Shown here one piece after another: positions 9,480 through 22,991 of a DNA stretch of 64,000 bases. Every line of letters starts with the position of its first letter. Positions within the stretch are counted from its first letter, which is position 1. The notes below the pieces were generated by a model. The model had not been told where the DNA came from. It did no database searches and saw nothing but the letters and a program-made list of their open reading frames with translations. The DNA comes from Rutidosis leptorrhynchoides (taxonomy: Eukaryota; Streptophyta; Magnoliopsida; Asterales; Asteraceae): assembly GCF_046630445.1 (NCBI RefSeq), contig NC_092333.1, positions 182,278,501 to 182,342,500 on the forward strand, read 5' to 3'. The position numbers and the translations under genes are program-made.

Positions 9480-12400
9480 GCACGTTGAACAGTGAGATTT
9501 CCAATGTTTAACTTGACGAGTACCTCGTGAAACGATCTTCCGTTGACTGATTTGGTTAGGATATCGGCAATTTGATCTTCAGACCTGACAAAAGGAAGGG
9601 AGATTATCTCTGCTTCAAGTTTTTCTTTGATGAAGTGCCGGTCTATTTCAATGTGTTTGGTTCGGTCATGTTGGACTGGATTTTCTGAAATCGTGATTGC
9701 AGCTTCATTGTCACACATGATCTTGATGGGGTCTCGGGGAGGAAATCCGATTTCTGTTAGAAGTTTCTTGATCCATAATGCCTTGGTTACCCCTCTAGCG
9801 ATTCCCCAAAATTCTGCCTCAGCACTAGAAAGGGCAACTACTTTTTGTTTTTTACTTCTCCATGTGACTAAATTTCCTCCTACTAAGGCAAAATACCCTG
9901 AAGTTGATTTTCTATCTCCTTTCTCTCCTCCATAACTAGCATCTGTAAATATTTGAGCTTCTAAGTGACCATTCCTTTTGAACAAAACTCCATCCCCTAC
10001 AGTTCCTTTTAGATACTTGATAATCCTCCATACTGCGTCCATATGATGTTTTTGTGGTTGGTGCATAAACTGACTGACAACCCCTACCGCATGAGCTATA
10101 TCGGGACGAGTGTGAGCAAGGTAGATGAGTTTTCCCACAATCCTTTGATACTGGCTTCGGTCAGCTGGTTCGGCATCTTGTTCTATATATAGCCTTTGAT
10201 TCAGGATCATGGGAGTTTCAGCTGGTTTGCAATCGACCATTCCTGTTTCAGCAAGGATATCAAGGATGTATTTCTTTTGACAAATAAAGATTCCCTGTTG
10301 GGATCGTAAGACTTCAATCCCTAAAAAGTATTTGAGTCTCCCAAGGTCTTTCATTTCAAACTCTTTAAACAAATTTAACTTTAGGTTTGCAATTTCTTCG
10401 TGATCATTCCCTGTAATGATCATATCATCTACATATATAATAAGACATGTAATTAAATTTTTCCTTTGTTTTAAAAATAATGTATGATCGGAGTTACTTT
10501 GTTTAAAACCATAATTTTTCATTGCTATAGTAAAACGCCCAAACCAAGCCCGGGGGGATTGTTTTAACCCATAAAGAGATTTTTTAAGTCGACAAACTTC
10601 CCTTTCTTTGAAGCCTGATGTGAAGCCGGGAGGGCCTTCCATGTAAACTTCTTCTTTGAGATCTCTATGAAGGAAAGCGTTTTTAACATCAAATTGATGA
10701 AGTGGCCAATCTTTGTTTGCAGCAACTGAAAAAAGGACCCTGATGGTGTCGATTTTGGCTACTGGTGAAAAAGTCTCAGAGTAGTCTATGCCATAGGTTT
10801 GAGTGTACCCTTTGGCTACTAGTCGCGCTTTGTATCTCTCAATAGTGCCGTCAGCTCTGTGTTTGATTGTGAATATCCATCGACATCCAACCGGTTTCTT
10901 TGATTCTGGAAGGACACATTTTTCCCAAGTATTGTTATTTAGAAGGGCTTTCATTTCTTCCTCCATTGCTTTTCTACAGTGGATTGATTTTAAGGCATGT
11001 TCTACCGTGGCTGGAATTTCCTCAGAGTATAACGCGGAAGTAAACTGTTTAGCTTCTGTTGATAGATTTCCTTTGGCAATGTTTGCCATAGGATATCTTG
11101 ATCTGCGGAGTTCCCTCTCAGGGGAGAACCTTCTCGGTGGGACTCCTCTGTTTATTCTTGTAGGAAGATTGTATTGTTGTTGAGTCTGCTCTCTTGGTTG
11201 TTCAACTTGTTGTTCGGGTTCTGATGATTGTTCGGTTTGTTCTGATGATTGTTCTTGTTCAGATGGTTGTTCAGATTGTGGTTCGGGTTCAGAGGATTGA
11301 CCTGTGGCACTTTCCTGTACTAACACATCTTCATTTTCACGGTTAGAAGTACTACTAGTTTCGAGAGATTCTGTGTTTACCTCATTACGGGGAAGATTCT
11401 CGTTGGTAGTACTGATAGATGGAGCACTTTGTGGATTGGTGGCATGAGTCACTTCTTCTGATGATGGTATATCTAGCCAACTCACAGTGTCGTCAGGTCC
11501 ATTCTCCCCCTGACTCGTGTGTTGGGTAGCATAGAAATATTCGGTTTCTAAAAAATCACAATTCATAGTGACAAACATATGTCTCCTTTTTGGACTATAA
11601 CATCGATACCCTTTTTGATTGACCCAGTAACCCACAAAGTCACATTTCTCAGCACACGCATCAAGTTTTGTTCGTTCGGTTTTAGGTATATGAACAAAGA
11701 CCGAGCACCCAAAAATGCAAGGTTTAAGAGTGAGGTTTGACGGGGGTTTGTAAAATTTGGTTAAGGCTTCGAGGGGATTTTTAAGTTCCAAAGCTCTAGT
11801 CGGAAGACTGTTAACTAAATAAGTTGCCGTGGCAAGAGCTTCCGGCCAAAAAGACTTTGGAACATTTGATTCAATCATTAAAGCACGAGTAATTTCTAAT
11901 AAAATCCGATTTTTCCTTTCGGCAACCCCGTTTTGTTGGGGGGTATGAGGACACGTAGTTTGGTGAACAATACCATTTTCTTGACAAAAGGCTTTCATTT
12001 GTGAATTGACAAACTCTCCACCATTATCGGATCTTAAAATTTGTATTTTACTTTGAAATTGATGTAAACATATCAAATACTTCGGGTTTATTTGCTAAAA
12101 AATATGTCCATGTCATACGAGTGCAATCATCAATAAATAATAAAAAATATCGGAAGTTATGCCCCCCATTAACCTTTGCGGGCCCCCATACATCAGAGTG
12201 AACCAAGGAAAATGGGCTTTCAGTTTTTGTATTGCTTGTTTTAAAAGAGTTTTGATGGATTTTAGCCAAGATACAAGTTTCACACTCAAACGTTTTATTC
12301 TTTGAAAATAAACTAGAAAATAAAATATTTAAATAACCAGCGGACGGATGACCAAGACGCCTATGCCATAACCAAGCTTGTCTCTCAGTGGTTCCATGAG

Positions 12401-13265
12401 CTAGCATGATAGTACCATCTTGAGTGACTTCATCCACATAGTACAAACCATCACGTTCAGTACCACGCCCAATTATCTCCCCCGTTTTGATGTCCTGTAA
12501 GATACAAAATGTTGGGTGTAATAAAACAGTGCAATCGAGTTCTTTGGTGACATGGCTAACCGATAAAAGTTTATGTGAGAGAGCAGGGACGTGTAAACAA
12601 TTTTTCAAATTTAATTTTTTAGATATTTCAACCATCCCTCCGCCCTTGACTTGGACAACTCCGCCATTTGCCGTTTTAATTTTATTTTTGTAGGGTTTTG
12701 ATTGTAGAGAAAAGTCGGTTTCGTCAAATGTCATGGTGTCCGTTGCACCACTATCAATTATCCATTCGTTATTTTTTGTTTTATTTGAAACAATGTTAGT
12801 GTATGAAACAATAAGTTCGGAAACGTATTTAGGTTTTAATAAAGATTTTTTATTAGTACAATTACTAAAAACAGAGGGGTTATCCGGTAAATTAGTCTTA
12901 ATATGAGTGTCAAAATTAAAAAAGTCAGATGTTGGTGGGTTAAATGGGGCATTCCCCTTTTCTGCTCCCATTCGTGTCCCCGTTTGGTGAAACCCTAACC
13001 CTATTCCCAAATTAGGGTTCGATGACCCTAACCCCAAATTGGGGTCTGATAAATACCCAAAGTTACCTCCACCTTGTTGTTCTGCTGCAATTAAACCGAA
13101 ACCGCCAGTTGTAGATGCACCGGAGTTGTTGACTTCATTGTTACCTCCGGTGGTTCCTGTTGCCGTCGCCATTGATGCTTTACCTTTTTTATGGCCGTCG
13201 TTCCACCATTCCGGGTATCCAATTACCTTAAAGCATTGTTCCCTTGTGTGTCTTTTCATTCCACA
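9480..13265 (-). pseudogene. Copia-2 pol region, fossil
   Basis: All Copia enzyme domains can be seen in order on the minus strand: the end of the CCHC knuckle (KRHTREQCFKVIGYPEWW), protease IDSGATDTM, pre-integrase LWHRRLGHPS, integrase HSDVWGPA and DNGGEF with ERKNR, reverse transcriptase YKARLVAKGY and YVDDMIITG, and RNase H FTDASYGGEKGDRKS with HIEIDRHFIKE. Between integrase and RT there is a Gln/Glu/Ser-rich linker (repeated QSSEPE-like units), a low-complexity region common in Copia pol. The region is not continuous in one frame. The terminal stop lies just before the purine tract. Confidence 0.92.
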
Positions 13266-13269
13266 CTTA

Positions 13270-14135
13270 CTACACTCGAGTTTATCTTTGTCTCGAGTTG
13301 ATTGTGAGTAATCAGGTCAGCGGTGATTCTTTGATATGAGTCCATGGCCATCGTGGTCTTTTGTTTTTGATGCTACAAGGCCAGTTGCGATGCCGGAGTG
13401 GGTAGGGACTTCGGTCTTAGTGCCAAATATGGTTTGATGTGCAGTTTCTTTGCGAATTGCAGCATAAGCACTCTCAACGGTTGGTAAGGGGTCTAATCTC
13501 AGAATTTCCCTTTTGATATTGTCGTGTTTGTGGTCTAAAGCATTTAAAAATTGGAACAATTTTTGTTCTGATCGAAGGTTATTATATTTGACAATGTCAT
13601 TAAGGTGTTCCATGGGATTTGGATCCCTCATATCAATTTCACCCCAAATCCCTTGCATTTTTAACCATAATTCTTCTAAAGACTTACCATCTTGCTTGAT
13701 GTTGTTAGTTTTAACGTGCAGATCGAAGGTTTGCAGCTTGTCTTTGCCTGCACTGTACGTTGTGATGAGTGCATTCCATAGAGCTTTTGCAGTTGGAAAT
13801 TGGGTCAAGTTGCTTGCAATTTGTGGCTCTATGTTTTGAATAATCCAAGAGAACACAATCAGGTCTTCTTGATTCCATTTGTTGTTTGTAATTGCTGGCG
13901 GATCATCGGTCAGATGATTAAGGAGGGCATCGGATTTTCCTCCGATTGCAACCTTCATCATCCTTGACCATAAAGAGAAGTTTGTGTTGTTGAGGCTTAA
14001 ATTGATTTTCAATGAATCTGGAAGCCTGTGTGCTTGAGATTCCATGTTTGCTTGAATTAACTTTGCCAATTGGCTAGTTAATTCACTGATTTCGCTGCTT
14101 TGAGTATGGCTGCTGTCTTCTGACATTGTAACCAC
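13270..14135 (-). CDS. Copia-2 gag region
   Basis: This encodes the capsid protein of the element. The start at 14135 is followed by a short Ser/Gln-rich head. Next comes the gag core signature LNNTNFSLWSRMMKVAIGGK near residue 49, in which NxxLW is the conserved plant Copia motif. A helical UBN2-like region (NIKQDGKSLEELWLKMQGIW) lies near residues 145-165. Toward the end the frame reaches the basic, Lys/His-rich linker before a zinc knuckle. It lies about 75 bp inside the primer site, as expected for the first product. Confidence 0.88.
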
Positions 14136-14223
14136 TCAAATAATAATAAAAAACAAGGCAGATGATCGAGATACAAAACGCGTGTACTGATCTTTAGATC
14201 CTACACCTTTTGCTCTGATACCA

Positions 14224-14484
14224 TATCAAGAATAAAGAAAGAAAAACTAATCGTATTATTGATTTGTAAATTGATAATGCTAGAATTGGTTTTTACAATA
14301 TGAACTACACATCTATTTATATTGTTACAGTGTGCTAAATAAGGAATGGAGCCTAAGTATTCTAGATGAATACTAGCCGTTTGGCCTGCTGTATGGATGC
14401 TGTGATCTTGCTGTCATTTGACCTATTTATGGAAATGATGAATAGGCATTCTATTCTGATCCTCTGTTTAAATACTTTCTAACA
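14224..14484 (-). repeat. Copia-2 5' LTR
   Basis: 261-bp partner of 9212-9472, followed on the minus strand by the tRNA-Met-type primer site at 14212-14223. Confidence 0.95.
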
Positions 14485-14489
14485 GAATA

Positions 14490-15023
14490 TACATATAAAC
14501 TCGATCCTGTATCCAACCCCACATCCACCACTCCTCAAAATCCAACCACCATATAGAAATGACCTCTCGTCCTCTCTAAATAACGAACCCAGAGAAGAAA
14601 TGAACCCACCGAATAAGTACCAACTGTCGTTCGGACTGACAAAAAGAACTCGAGAAATCACCCTAGCATACATCAATTTTTCGAAGCCGGCCAACTCAAC
14701 AACGTCGGCAACAATATCGAGCCTACCCAAATAGACACGGCGAAGGGTTAAATGGAATGAACGAAATCACACGAACGGTACCCAAACAGTCAAGACGCAT
14801 AATCGAACCGTAGAGAAACCATGCCATCTCCACCAAATTTTCAAGTTTTATCTTTTTTTTAATAAAGGTAATGAATGAGGGTGAAATGAATAAGTAAATA
14901 ATATTTATTAGTTTGTTGTAAGTGTATAACTATTTTCAGACATACAAATAATTAATAAGGAAAACAATATTCAGACAGGAACGTCATTGATATAAAAATT
15001 GTAAATGAAAGTATAATAAGAAT
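14490..15023. other. Unassigned spacer between Copia-2 and LINE-1
   Basis: The part at 14490-14850 has a more balanced composition than its surroundings, and a minus-strand frame at 14479-14730 is open for 83 codons. It resembles no family I know. The rest is AT-rich. Confidence 0.4.
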
Positions 15024-15033
15024 AAAATGGAGA

Positions 15034-17664
15034 TTTTTTTTTTTTTTTTTTTTTTTTTGAAAAACAACTATATTACTAAAAGGATATAAACAAGATTACA
15101 GTGCTGGCCATCAAATAAATGGCCCGAAACAAAGCGACACATTTACAATATTTTTAACCCAAACGAGAACAAGAAACAATGACGACCCAAACAAGAATTA
15201 GCCTACCCCCATTCTATTACTATTTATATAAAAGCTTAGATTTTGCATCCATTGATGTCATTCAATGGTCATGGGTTTTACACGATGTGCTATCCAACTG
15301 AAGGAGACGATTTGGACCTCGGAGACGATAGATGTGCTATTCCATTCTCTACCTTCGAACACCTTTTTGTTTCTCCATTTCCATATCGTATAGCAGACTA
15401 TCCATTTAACCGCTTCCCATGTGTTTTTTCCTTCCTTTGAAGCCGATACAAAGATGTCATCTAATGCTAGTGGATCGAGATAAGGAAGTTTACTTTCCGA
15501 TATGCACCACCAAACTTGAGTTGAAAACCTGCAATTTAACAGGATGTGTTCCACCGTTTTCGTTTCATCTCCGCATAGAGGGCATAAGACAGAATCTAAA
15601 TCCATACCGCGTTTGTCAAGCTCGACCTTAACTGGAAGTCTTTTTTGCTTTGCGCGCCAAGTGAATATTGTTACTTTCTGCGGGACTGCCCTATTTAGGA
15701 TAGTTTCGCAAGGACTAACTTCTGATTGCAGTAGCTTTTCTTGTATTAAACAAGTGAGTTTTTTTGTTTTGAAGTTACCTCCCTGATCTAGTGACCATTT
15801 AACACGATCTGAACCTATCGAAGGGGCTTGGAAGCTTTCGATTAACGTGCATAATTCAGTTAGTTCATCTAGCGATCTACCACGAGGAGGACGTACCCAC
15901 TGCTACGAGAGAGTAGTTGTATTTTCTGGCCAAGAAACTCGATTCGACACCTTGCAATCTTTGAAAGCTTTAAGCGCGAACAACCTGTTGAATTTTTCTT
16001 TTAAAGGTGTATTCCCAATCCAAATGTCCGACCAGAAACTTATGCTGCTGCCATCTCCAATTTCTTTCAGAAAAGATGAAGTGAATTGGATGCCCGTCTC
16101 ATCTATCTTGCAACCTGCTTTTATAATGCATGACCACGTGGAGCTACAATTCGAAGAAGTCGCAATATTAGAGTGTCCCAACCCGCCATCCGCCCCATAG
16201 ATACTGGATATAATTTTGACCCAAAGTGATTCTTGGTTTGTTTTGAAACGCCACCACCACTTGCCCAAGAGGGCAAGGTTTTTTGCGTTCAAGGACTCTA
16301 CGTTTAACCCGCCCGACTCGTAAGGAAGAATTGTTTTATCCCATTTGACCCAAGTAAGTTTTCTCCCTTCCCCGGACCCGCCCTAAAAGAAATTGCACCT
16401 TATGGATTCGAGTAGCTTGATAACACTAGCGGGGGCACGAAACAAGGAGAAGAAGTACAGTGGCAAACTACTAATACCGATTTCACGAGGGTCAATCGAC
16501 CACCAAAAGAAATAGATTTGGATTTCCAATCGGATAAACGTTTTTTTAACTTGTCGATGACCGGTTTCCAGGCACTTGCTTTACTCATATTTATGCCAAG
16601 AGGGAGCCCTAGATAGGAGATGGGCAATGAATCGGAGGAACAGTTGAAAGTAACCGCCATCTGTGATAATTCATCCGAGCTAACACCGATACCAAAAAGT
16701 TTGCTTTTCCGGAAGTTTACTTTAAGTCCCAATAATTCTTCGAAGCAGTTAAGTAACTTCATGACATTTGATAGATTTCTTCTACTCCAATCCCCGAAAA
16801 ATATCATATCGTCCGCGTATTGTAGGTGTGATACCACTATTTTGTTTCGGCCGACTTCCACCCCATTTATTATATTATTTTCGACAGCCCTTTGAGCGAG
16901 TATGTTAAGGCCCTCGGTCGCTATAATGAAAAGAAACGGGGATAAGGGATCACCTTGTTTTACCCCCCGTTCTGGGTTAAATTCCCGAGTTGGGGATCCA
17001 TTTACTAGTGTGCTGATATAGTTCCCGAATTTAGACAGGACATAACCCATCTGATCCACCTTTGCCCGAACCCGATACTTTTCATAATTCCTTCAATAAA
17101 GTCCCATTTTAAGCAGTCGAATGCCTTTTCGAAGTCTACTTTGAAAAGAAATCCCCTTTTCTTATTACGCTTTAGCTCATCGATAATCTCATTTGCTATT
17201 AAAACACCATCTAATATGTATCGGTTCTTCATAAACGCACTTTGTTCAACCCCGATCACTTTATGAATCACCTTTGCCAATCGATTTGATAAAACTTTCG
17301 AAATCACTTTATAGAGGCTGTTTATTAGACAAATGGGGCGATACTCACTCATGCCTATTGGATTGCTGCTTTTAGGGACGAGTGTAATAAACGAAGCATT
17401 ACACCCTCGGGAAATCTCCATACGGTTCCAAAACCAGTCGAACACCTTCATCAAATCTTCTTTGATTAGCCACCAAAACTTTTTATAAAACTTCATGTTA
17501 AAACCATCAGGTCCTGGTGCCTTGGAACTACCGCAACTTTGTATGGCTACCCAAATCTCATCTTCCTCGAATTTTCCTTCAAGCATTACATTATCAGATC
17601 CAGTTATTCTTCCAATATCGAAATCCATAAAGCATGATTCATCTTGATTTATGGATTTGAAAAT
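15034..17664 (-). mobile_element. LINE-1, 3' half (RT and zinc tail, poly-A end)
   Basis: This is the 3' half of a minus-strand L1-type LINE whose 5' half lies at 34437-37034, beyond the Athila-like insertion. The A-tail is the T25 run at 15034-15058. The target duplication AAAATGGAGATT is at 15024-15035 and 37035-37046 (the last TT may belong to the tail). Together the two halves make about 5.2 kb. That is slightly short of full length because the 5' end begins inside ORF1. Confidence 0.92.
15258..17664 (-). pseudogene. LINE-1 ORF2: reverse transcriptase and C-terminal domain
   Basis: Reading leftward, the frame contains RT block SSKAPGPDGFNMKFYKKFWW, then PKSSNPIGMSEYRPICLINS and VDFEKAFDCLKWDF. 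The catalytic motif QYADDMIFFGDW follows near 16810, then YLGLPLGI. The linker region has LALLGKWWWRF near 16270, and the zinc tail has CPLCGDETKTVEHILLNC near 15560. The region is spread over at least three frames (17628-17005, 17059-16400, 16292-15903 and 15605-15258), so several frameshifts have accumulated. RT motifs themselves are intact. The LINE is dead by these frameshifts and by the insertion at 17664. Confidence 0.9.
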
Positions 17665-19639
17665 TGATGTCGTGCGAGGTGTATATAAAATAGTTTATAT
17701 TTTACTAGGAAAATACTATTAAATACGATACAATTTTACACAAGATATTTATTTATTTATAGAATGGATATACTTAAACCTTGCTACAACACTTATAGGC
17801 AGTGTACCTAATCGTACAGTAGTGTAGTTTTTAGTAAGTCCGGTTCGTTCCACAGGGAAATCTTTAAACAAAGCTCAACGCTATATTAGTTTACTTTTAT
17901 AAAAATACAAATATATATATAAGTAATATTATTATTATAAAGGGGGGTTTTTACCGTTTAATGACCGGTTTGTCGATTTTAAAACTTTAGTCGCAGTTAA
18001 AACCTAATGTAAAATATAAAATAAATACAAGACTTAAATTAAAGCGTAAAGTAAATAACGATAATGAAATTGCAAATAATAAAAGTGCGATAAAATAAAC
18101 TTGCGATAATTAAAAAGTACGATAATTAAAAGTGCGATTAAATAACAATAAATAAAAGTGCGATAATTAGAAGTGCAATTAAATATAAAATAAAAGAAAT
18201 TAAATATGAAATAAAAGAATTATGCTTATTTAAACTTCCGTAATCATGATGTTTGACGTGTTGATTTTAGTTTTATGCCCATGGGTTAATTGTCCTTTGT
18301 CCTGGATTATTTAATATGTCCGTCTGGTTTTTGTCCATAACAGTCCATCAGTCATAAATATAAAGTGCGAGTGTCCTCATCAAATTATTCTTATACCCGA
18401 AGTTAAATATTCCAACTAATTGGGGATTCGAATTGTAACAAGGTTTTAATACTTTGTTTAATGAATACACCAGGTTATCGACTGCGTGTAAACCAAGGTT
18501 TTACTACTTTGTTAACAATTACACCAATTACCCTTGAATGTAATTTCACCCCTGTTTTAATTATTCTAGTGGCTATTAATCCATTCCCGTGTCCGGTTAA
18601 ATGAACGATTATTCGTACATATAAATACCCCGCCCATCGTGTCCGATCGAGTGTATATGGTAATTTATAGGGACGCCCAATTGTAAATCTTTATATTAAC
18701 ATTAACAAACTTTCATTTAGTTAAACAAATATAAAGCCCATTAATAGCCCATAGTCTAATTTCCACAAGTGTCGTTCTTTTATCCAAACCCCAATTATGG
18801 TACAAAGCCCAATTACCCAATTTTAGTAATTAGCCCAACATCATGATTACTTCGTTTTAAATAAGCATAATAATAACTTAGCTACGAGACATTAATGTAA
18901 AAAGGTTGAACATAACTTACAATGATTAAAAATAGCGTAGCGTTACACGGACAGAATTTTGACTTACACCCTTACAACATTCGCTAACATACCCTTATTA
19001 TTAGAATTAAAATTAAAATATAAATTATATATATATATATAAGTTTTACGTATGAATGAGGAAGAAAAGATGATAATTTTGATCAGAATTCGGTTGGCTT
19101 TATAGCCAGAGTTGATTTTTGGGGCTCCGCGACTCGCGGCAAAATGCTCTTCAAACTCCGCGAGTCGCGGAGATAGAAATTACAGCTCAGTCCTTGGAGT
19201 TTTCTCTGCCGACGGTTTTATATATATAAATATAATATATATATAATTAATATAATTAATTATATATTATATTATATTTATATACATAGTTAACTTGTAA
19301 TTTTTAGTCCGTTGCGTCGAGCGTTAAGAGTTGACTCTGGTCCCGGTTCCGGATTTTCGAACGTCCTCGCGTACAATTTAATATCTTGTACTTTGCGTTT
19401 TGAATCTTGTACTTTTGTAATTTCGAGACGTTTCTTATCAATAATTGGAACCTTTTTGATTGTCTTTTGTTCTTTTGAGCTTTTTGGTCGTTTGCGTCTT
19501 CAATTCGTCGAATCTGTCTTTTGTCTTCACCTTTTATTATTTAAACGAATATCACTTGTAAATAGAACAATTGCAACTAAAAGCTTGTCTTTCTTGAGGA
19601 ATAATGCTATGAAATATATGTTCGTTTTTAGCATTATCA
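17665..19639 (-). repeat. Athila-like 3' LTR
   Basis: 1975 bp. Contains an AT microsatellite (about 19025-19040), a palindrome pair at 19125-19172 and a TA-rich hairpin-like stretch (19220-19285). The purine tract abuts it on the right. Confidence 0.95.
19125..19172. repeat. Palindrome pair in Athila-like LTR (3' copy)
   Basis: CTCCGCGACTCGCGG (19125-19139) and CTCCGCGAGTCGCGGAG (19156-19172); starts are 31 bp apart. The second is a 17-bp palindrome with a central G. Confidence 0.9.
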
Positions 19640-19654
19640 AATATTCCCACACTT

Positions 19655-21639
19655 GAGCGTTGCTTGTCCTCAAGTTTACAGTCCCACATGACTATAAAAA
19701 TTTAGATCCCACATGACTATAAAAATTTAGATCCATTAAGGAAATTGGATCTTTATGAAAACATTTGATCTTTTGAAATCTAGTTTTTACCCTAGATAAG
19801 TTTTCCGGAATAACCCTTTACCGGTGTTTGCAAAATATTTTTGTGGGTTTGGTGGGTTTCAGAATTGAAAATTTTAGCTCAAAACTTGCGGTTTTGTGTC
19901 ACCCACTTGCTAACCTTGTATTTGGAAAGCAACACGTCCAGTTTACTTGTCCCGTATATTACCTTTCGGCAAACTACCGTCCGGTTGTAAAGGAAAGCAT
20001 TGAACAAGCAACTGTTAAGGCAATGTCCCGTGACATGCTTTTGATTATGGTCTATAACGTGTCGGACGCAATTACTATCCTTGGTAGGAGCAATAGTAAA
20101 GCTCACCCTTATAATTTTTCGGTCTGGCACAAGGTCATGTCTTTGACCATGCTATGCAACCACAGTTCTTACGGTTGACACCCGATTTAGTTCAGGTGAC
20201 CTAATGAATTCCAGGTGAATTCCTAGGATTTTACGTTCAATGGTAATGAACGCATTGAAAATGGGTTTTCAGAAAACAAATCGGTTTGTATTTTTGATCA
20301 AAATATTTTCTCGTTTAAGCTCGAGTTTAGATATCATTGAATTCCATGAGTTTGTAATTCTCAATCTTTAAGGTCAATCTCTAGAATTGAGTAATATCAG
20401 TCTTAAAAGCTGATTTTTAATATTTAAGGAGATTATCCTTTCTGGGGATCTGATTCATTAGTCTTATCCGGCTAATTTGCATGGTGCCCCCCATTGTACG
20501 AGATAAATCCTTCTCATGGTTAGGATAAATCTGACCACTTGGCGACCCTGTTTAATGCTGAGGTCCGTGGATTTCCTGCTGATTTTAGTGATGACTTTTC
20601 TAGATTTTTCGTCAACCTACAGCTGGTCTGAACGACAACTTCATGACCTAAATCAAGAAGCACGTTTCTTTTTCGGAAGACTTTACTTCCTTTTAATGAT
20701 GGAATTGATTCATCATGTAGATCCATCTCTTCTTTTCTTTCATCGGGTAAAATAGTTTAGTTTAGTCCAAAGCAAAATTATTTTCAGTTATTTGTTACAG
20801 ATATATGTGACATATGTTTAAAATAATTTGGTAAATTTTCCCACACTTGGCTTTTATTTTCCTTTTTATCGTCATCTATTCCATTTTAAATGAATTTTAA
20901 CATTTTAGTTTGTTTCTCAATTTATGTCCTTTCCGAGGTAACAATAATTTCGGTGTTAAAACCTAGTTTTATCGTTCATAAATATGTATAAACATGATTT
21001 TGAATTCATTTAATTGAAAATTTTGAAAAATTTTACTAGAATTGGGTAGTCAGTATATAAGACTAGGGCTGTTCTTTTTTATCAGAGAGCACTAGATTCT
21101 AATACAACTACTGCTTTACTAGTATTTTTAATGGTAACCAAGTGTATAAAGTAAAAATTTTTAAAATCCGAAAGAATTTAACCCCTTCCCACACTTAAGA
21201 TCTTGCAATGCCCTCATTTGCAAGAAATCAGTAACAATTTAAATTATTGAGGGTGATTTGTGTGAAAAATGATTAAATTTTACCAAAGTTTCCAAATATA
21301 TTGGCGTTTGTTTGCTGAATGATAAATGGTGCACATCATTTGTTCATTCCGTCTTGTTGTTATTTCACATATATTTTGCATCTTGTCGTCAAAATTAGTT
21401 GCTTTTGCTGAACTTAATGCCAGTCTTTGAAAATACGTTGTTTTACCCTGTTGTGTACATAAGATAAACTGCAAACATATATACATATTTTTGAAGTTTG
21501 GTATATTACCCCACATTCAAAAATTATTAAAGTCTAAGAATAAAAGTTAGATAATTATAAAAATGATTACAATATTAACAAAAATATTAAATGTATTAAT
21601 AATTACAAATTACAAAATAAAAAAAATAAAATAAGTAAA
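19655..21639 (-). other. Athila-like 3' untranslated region
   Basis: Noncoding sequence between the extra ORF and the purine tract. A 28-bp tandem doubling (CCCACATGACTATAAAAATT...) lies at about 19682-19733. Phrases such as TTTCCCACACTTGG (20838-20851) and CTTCCCACACTTAAG (21185-21199) resemble the purine tract in complement and may be decayed copies of it. Confidence 0.55.
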
Positions 21640-22991
21640 CTAAGGATGATATTGGTACCAATAGGGGTTCCAGGCATAACCATAAGTGCTATAGAATGCT
21701 TCGGCAGGGTCATACGTAGGATATGGTGGCTGCATCTCTATCGACCAAGGAGGGAAGACGGGTTTCGGTGTAGGAATATAGTTTCTACCTATATGTTGGC
21801 AATGCGCTATGATCTGGTTCTGATGAACTTGCCAATCTTCAAATGCTCTCTGTCTAGCATTTTCGTATTCCTGAGAAGCTATAAACCTATGCATTTCTTG
21901 CATCTCATTCCCCCCTCCTACATTACCTTGCTGCTGGTTTCTCTCCACCTGTGGATGTCTACCATGGTATCGTACTGCGGCGTTATTTCGCCGCTTCAAA
22001 ACTTTCGCACCATGGTATACATTTAAACCTATAGTATCGCGGGGTTCCGGCTCTTCTAGTAATAATCCCCCCCGACTTATATCCACACCGAGATATTCAC
22101 CAATCAAAGTAATAAAAATACCACCTCCTATTATGCTATGTGGTCGCATCCCCCGAACCATAGCTGATAAATAATAACCCACACAATATGGTATACTTAC
22201 AGCGCTCTGTGGGTCTCGAATACACATATGGTAAAACAAATCTTGTTCATTTACCTTTTCTTTGTTTTTACCCCTTTGTGTAATCGAATTAGCTAAAAAC
22301 CTATGTATCACTCTTAATTCGGCTCTATCTATATCCAAATAAGAGTAATTTCCCCCTTTGAAACGGTGATGGCTTGTCATTTGACTCCACACACCGTGTG
22401 TATCAAAATTCTCATCTATCTTTCTACCGTTTAGTATCAATCCTCTACAATCGGCAGACGCTAACTCCTCAGGCGTATATATACGTAAAGCCTGAGCCAT
22501 GTCCAGTAAAGACATGTGGCGCATCGAACCGCCTAACAAAAATCTAATAAAAGAACGATCGGTTAAACTAGCTACCCGATCATTCAACTCTATACTACAT
22601 AACAACTCTTCACACCATACTTTATATACAGGTCTGCGTATGGTGAATAAACATATCCAGTCATTAAAAGAAGAATTACCATACCTCTTACAAGTAATTC
22701 CCTAATTGGCCCGGCCAATTCTACAGCTTCTAAGGGTCCCCATTCTATGACCCTCGGTACCTCAACAACCTTAGAGTGAAGAGTATGCAAACCCCGTTGA
22801 TATTTTGGATAATCTATCCAAAGTCTGTCAAATCTCAGGTTCGGGTGCAACTCTTCCAAGTGCATATCTGAAAAGGTCATGACTGGATGAGGTACATCCT
22901 GCTTGTAGTAGTTATCCACCTCCTGTTGTTCCAAATTCTCGGCAGGAGCATTGCGGGCTTGGGATGAAGATTCACCCCTTTCATTCTGCAA
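21640..22991 (-). pseudogene. Athila extra ORF (ATHILA ORF-1-like) downstream of pol
   Basis: This protein-like region on the same strand as pol lies in the position where Athila elements carry an extra, sometimes called env-like, gene. It has the pattern I associate with the ATHILA ORF-1 family: MSLLDMAQALRIYTPEEL, then LRVIHRFLANSITQRG, KVNEQDLFYHMCI and IPYCVGYYLSAMVRG. The C-terminus is Gln/Asn/Pro/Tyr-rich. I see no convincing signal peptide or fusion peptide, so an envelope role is not supported by the sequence. About one break is present. The assignment rests on recalled motifs, not on a search. Confidence 0.65.

Larger units (their letters stand above)
9212..14484 (-). mobile_element. 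Copia-2: Ty1/Copia LTR retrotransposon
   Basis: LTRs of 261 bp lie at 9212-9472 and 14224-14484, with target duplication GAATA at 9207-9211 and 14485-14489. On the minus strand the 5' LTR is followed at once by TGGTATCAGAGC (14212-14223), the classic plant primer site complementary to initiator tRNA-Met. GCGGGGGAG (9473-9481) is the purine tract before the 3' LTR. The two LTRs differ at about four positions of 261, roughly 1.5 percent; at 1.3e-8 substitutions per site per year that is about 0.6 million years. gag and pol are complete in domain content, with about two breaks in frame. Confidence 0.95.

Noticed and set aside
14479-14730. 83-codon minus-strand frame beside Copia-2
   Set aside because: No recognised domain, and part of its end lies at the LTR junction; kept only as a remark on the spacer.
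19312-19656. Plus-strand frame inside the Athila-like LTR, repeated at 34109-34696
   Set aside because: It is LTR sequence; the second copy is longer only because it runs on into antisense LINE-1 sequence.
21640-22991. True retroviral envelope gene
   Set aside because: No signal peptide, fusion peptide or clear transmembrane anchor; the motifs fit the Athila extra ORF instead.
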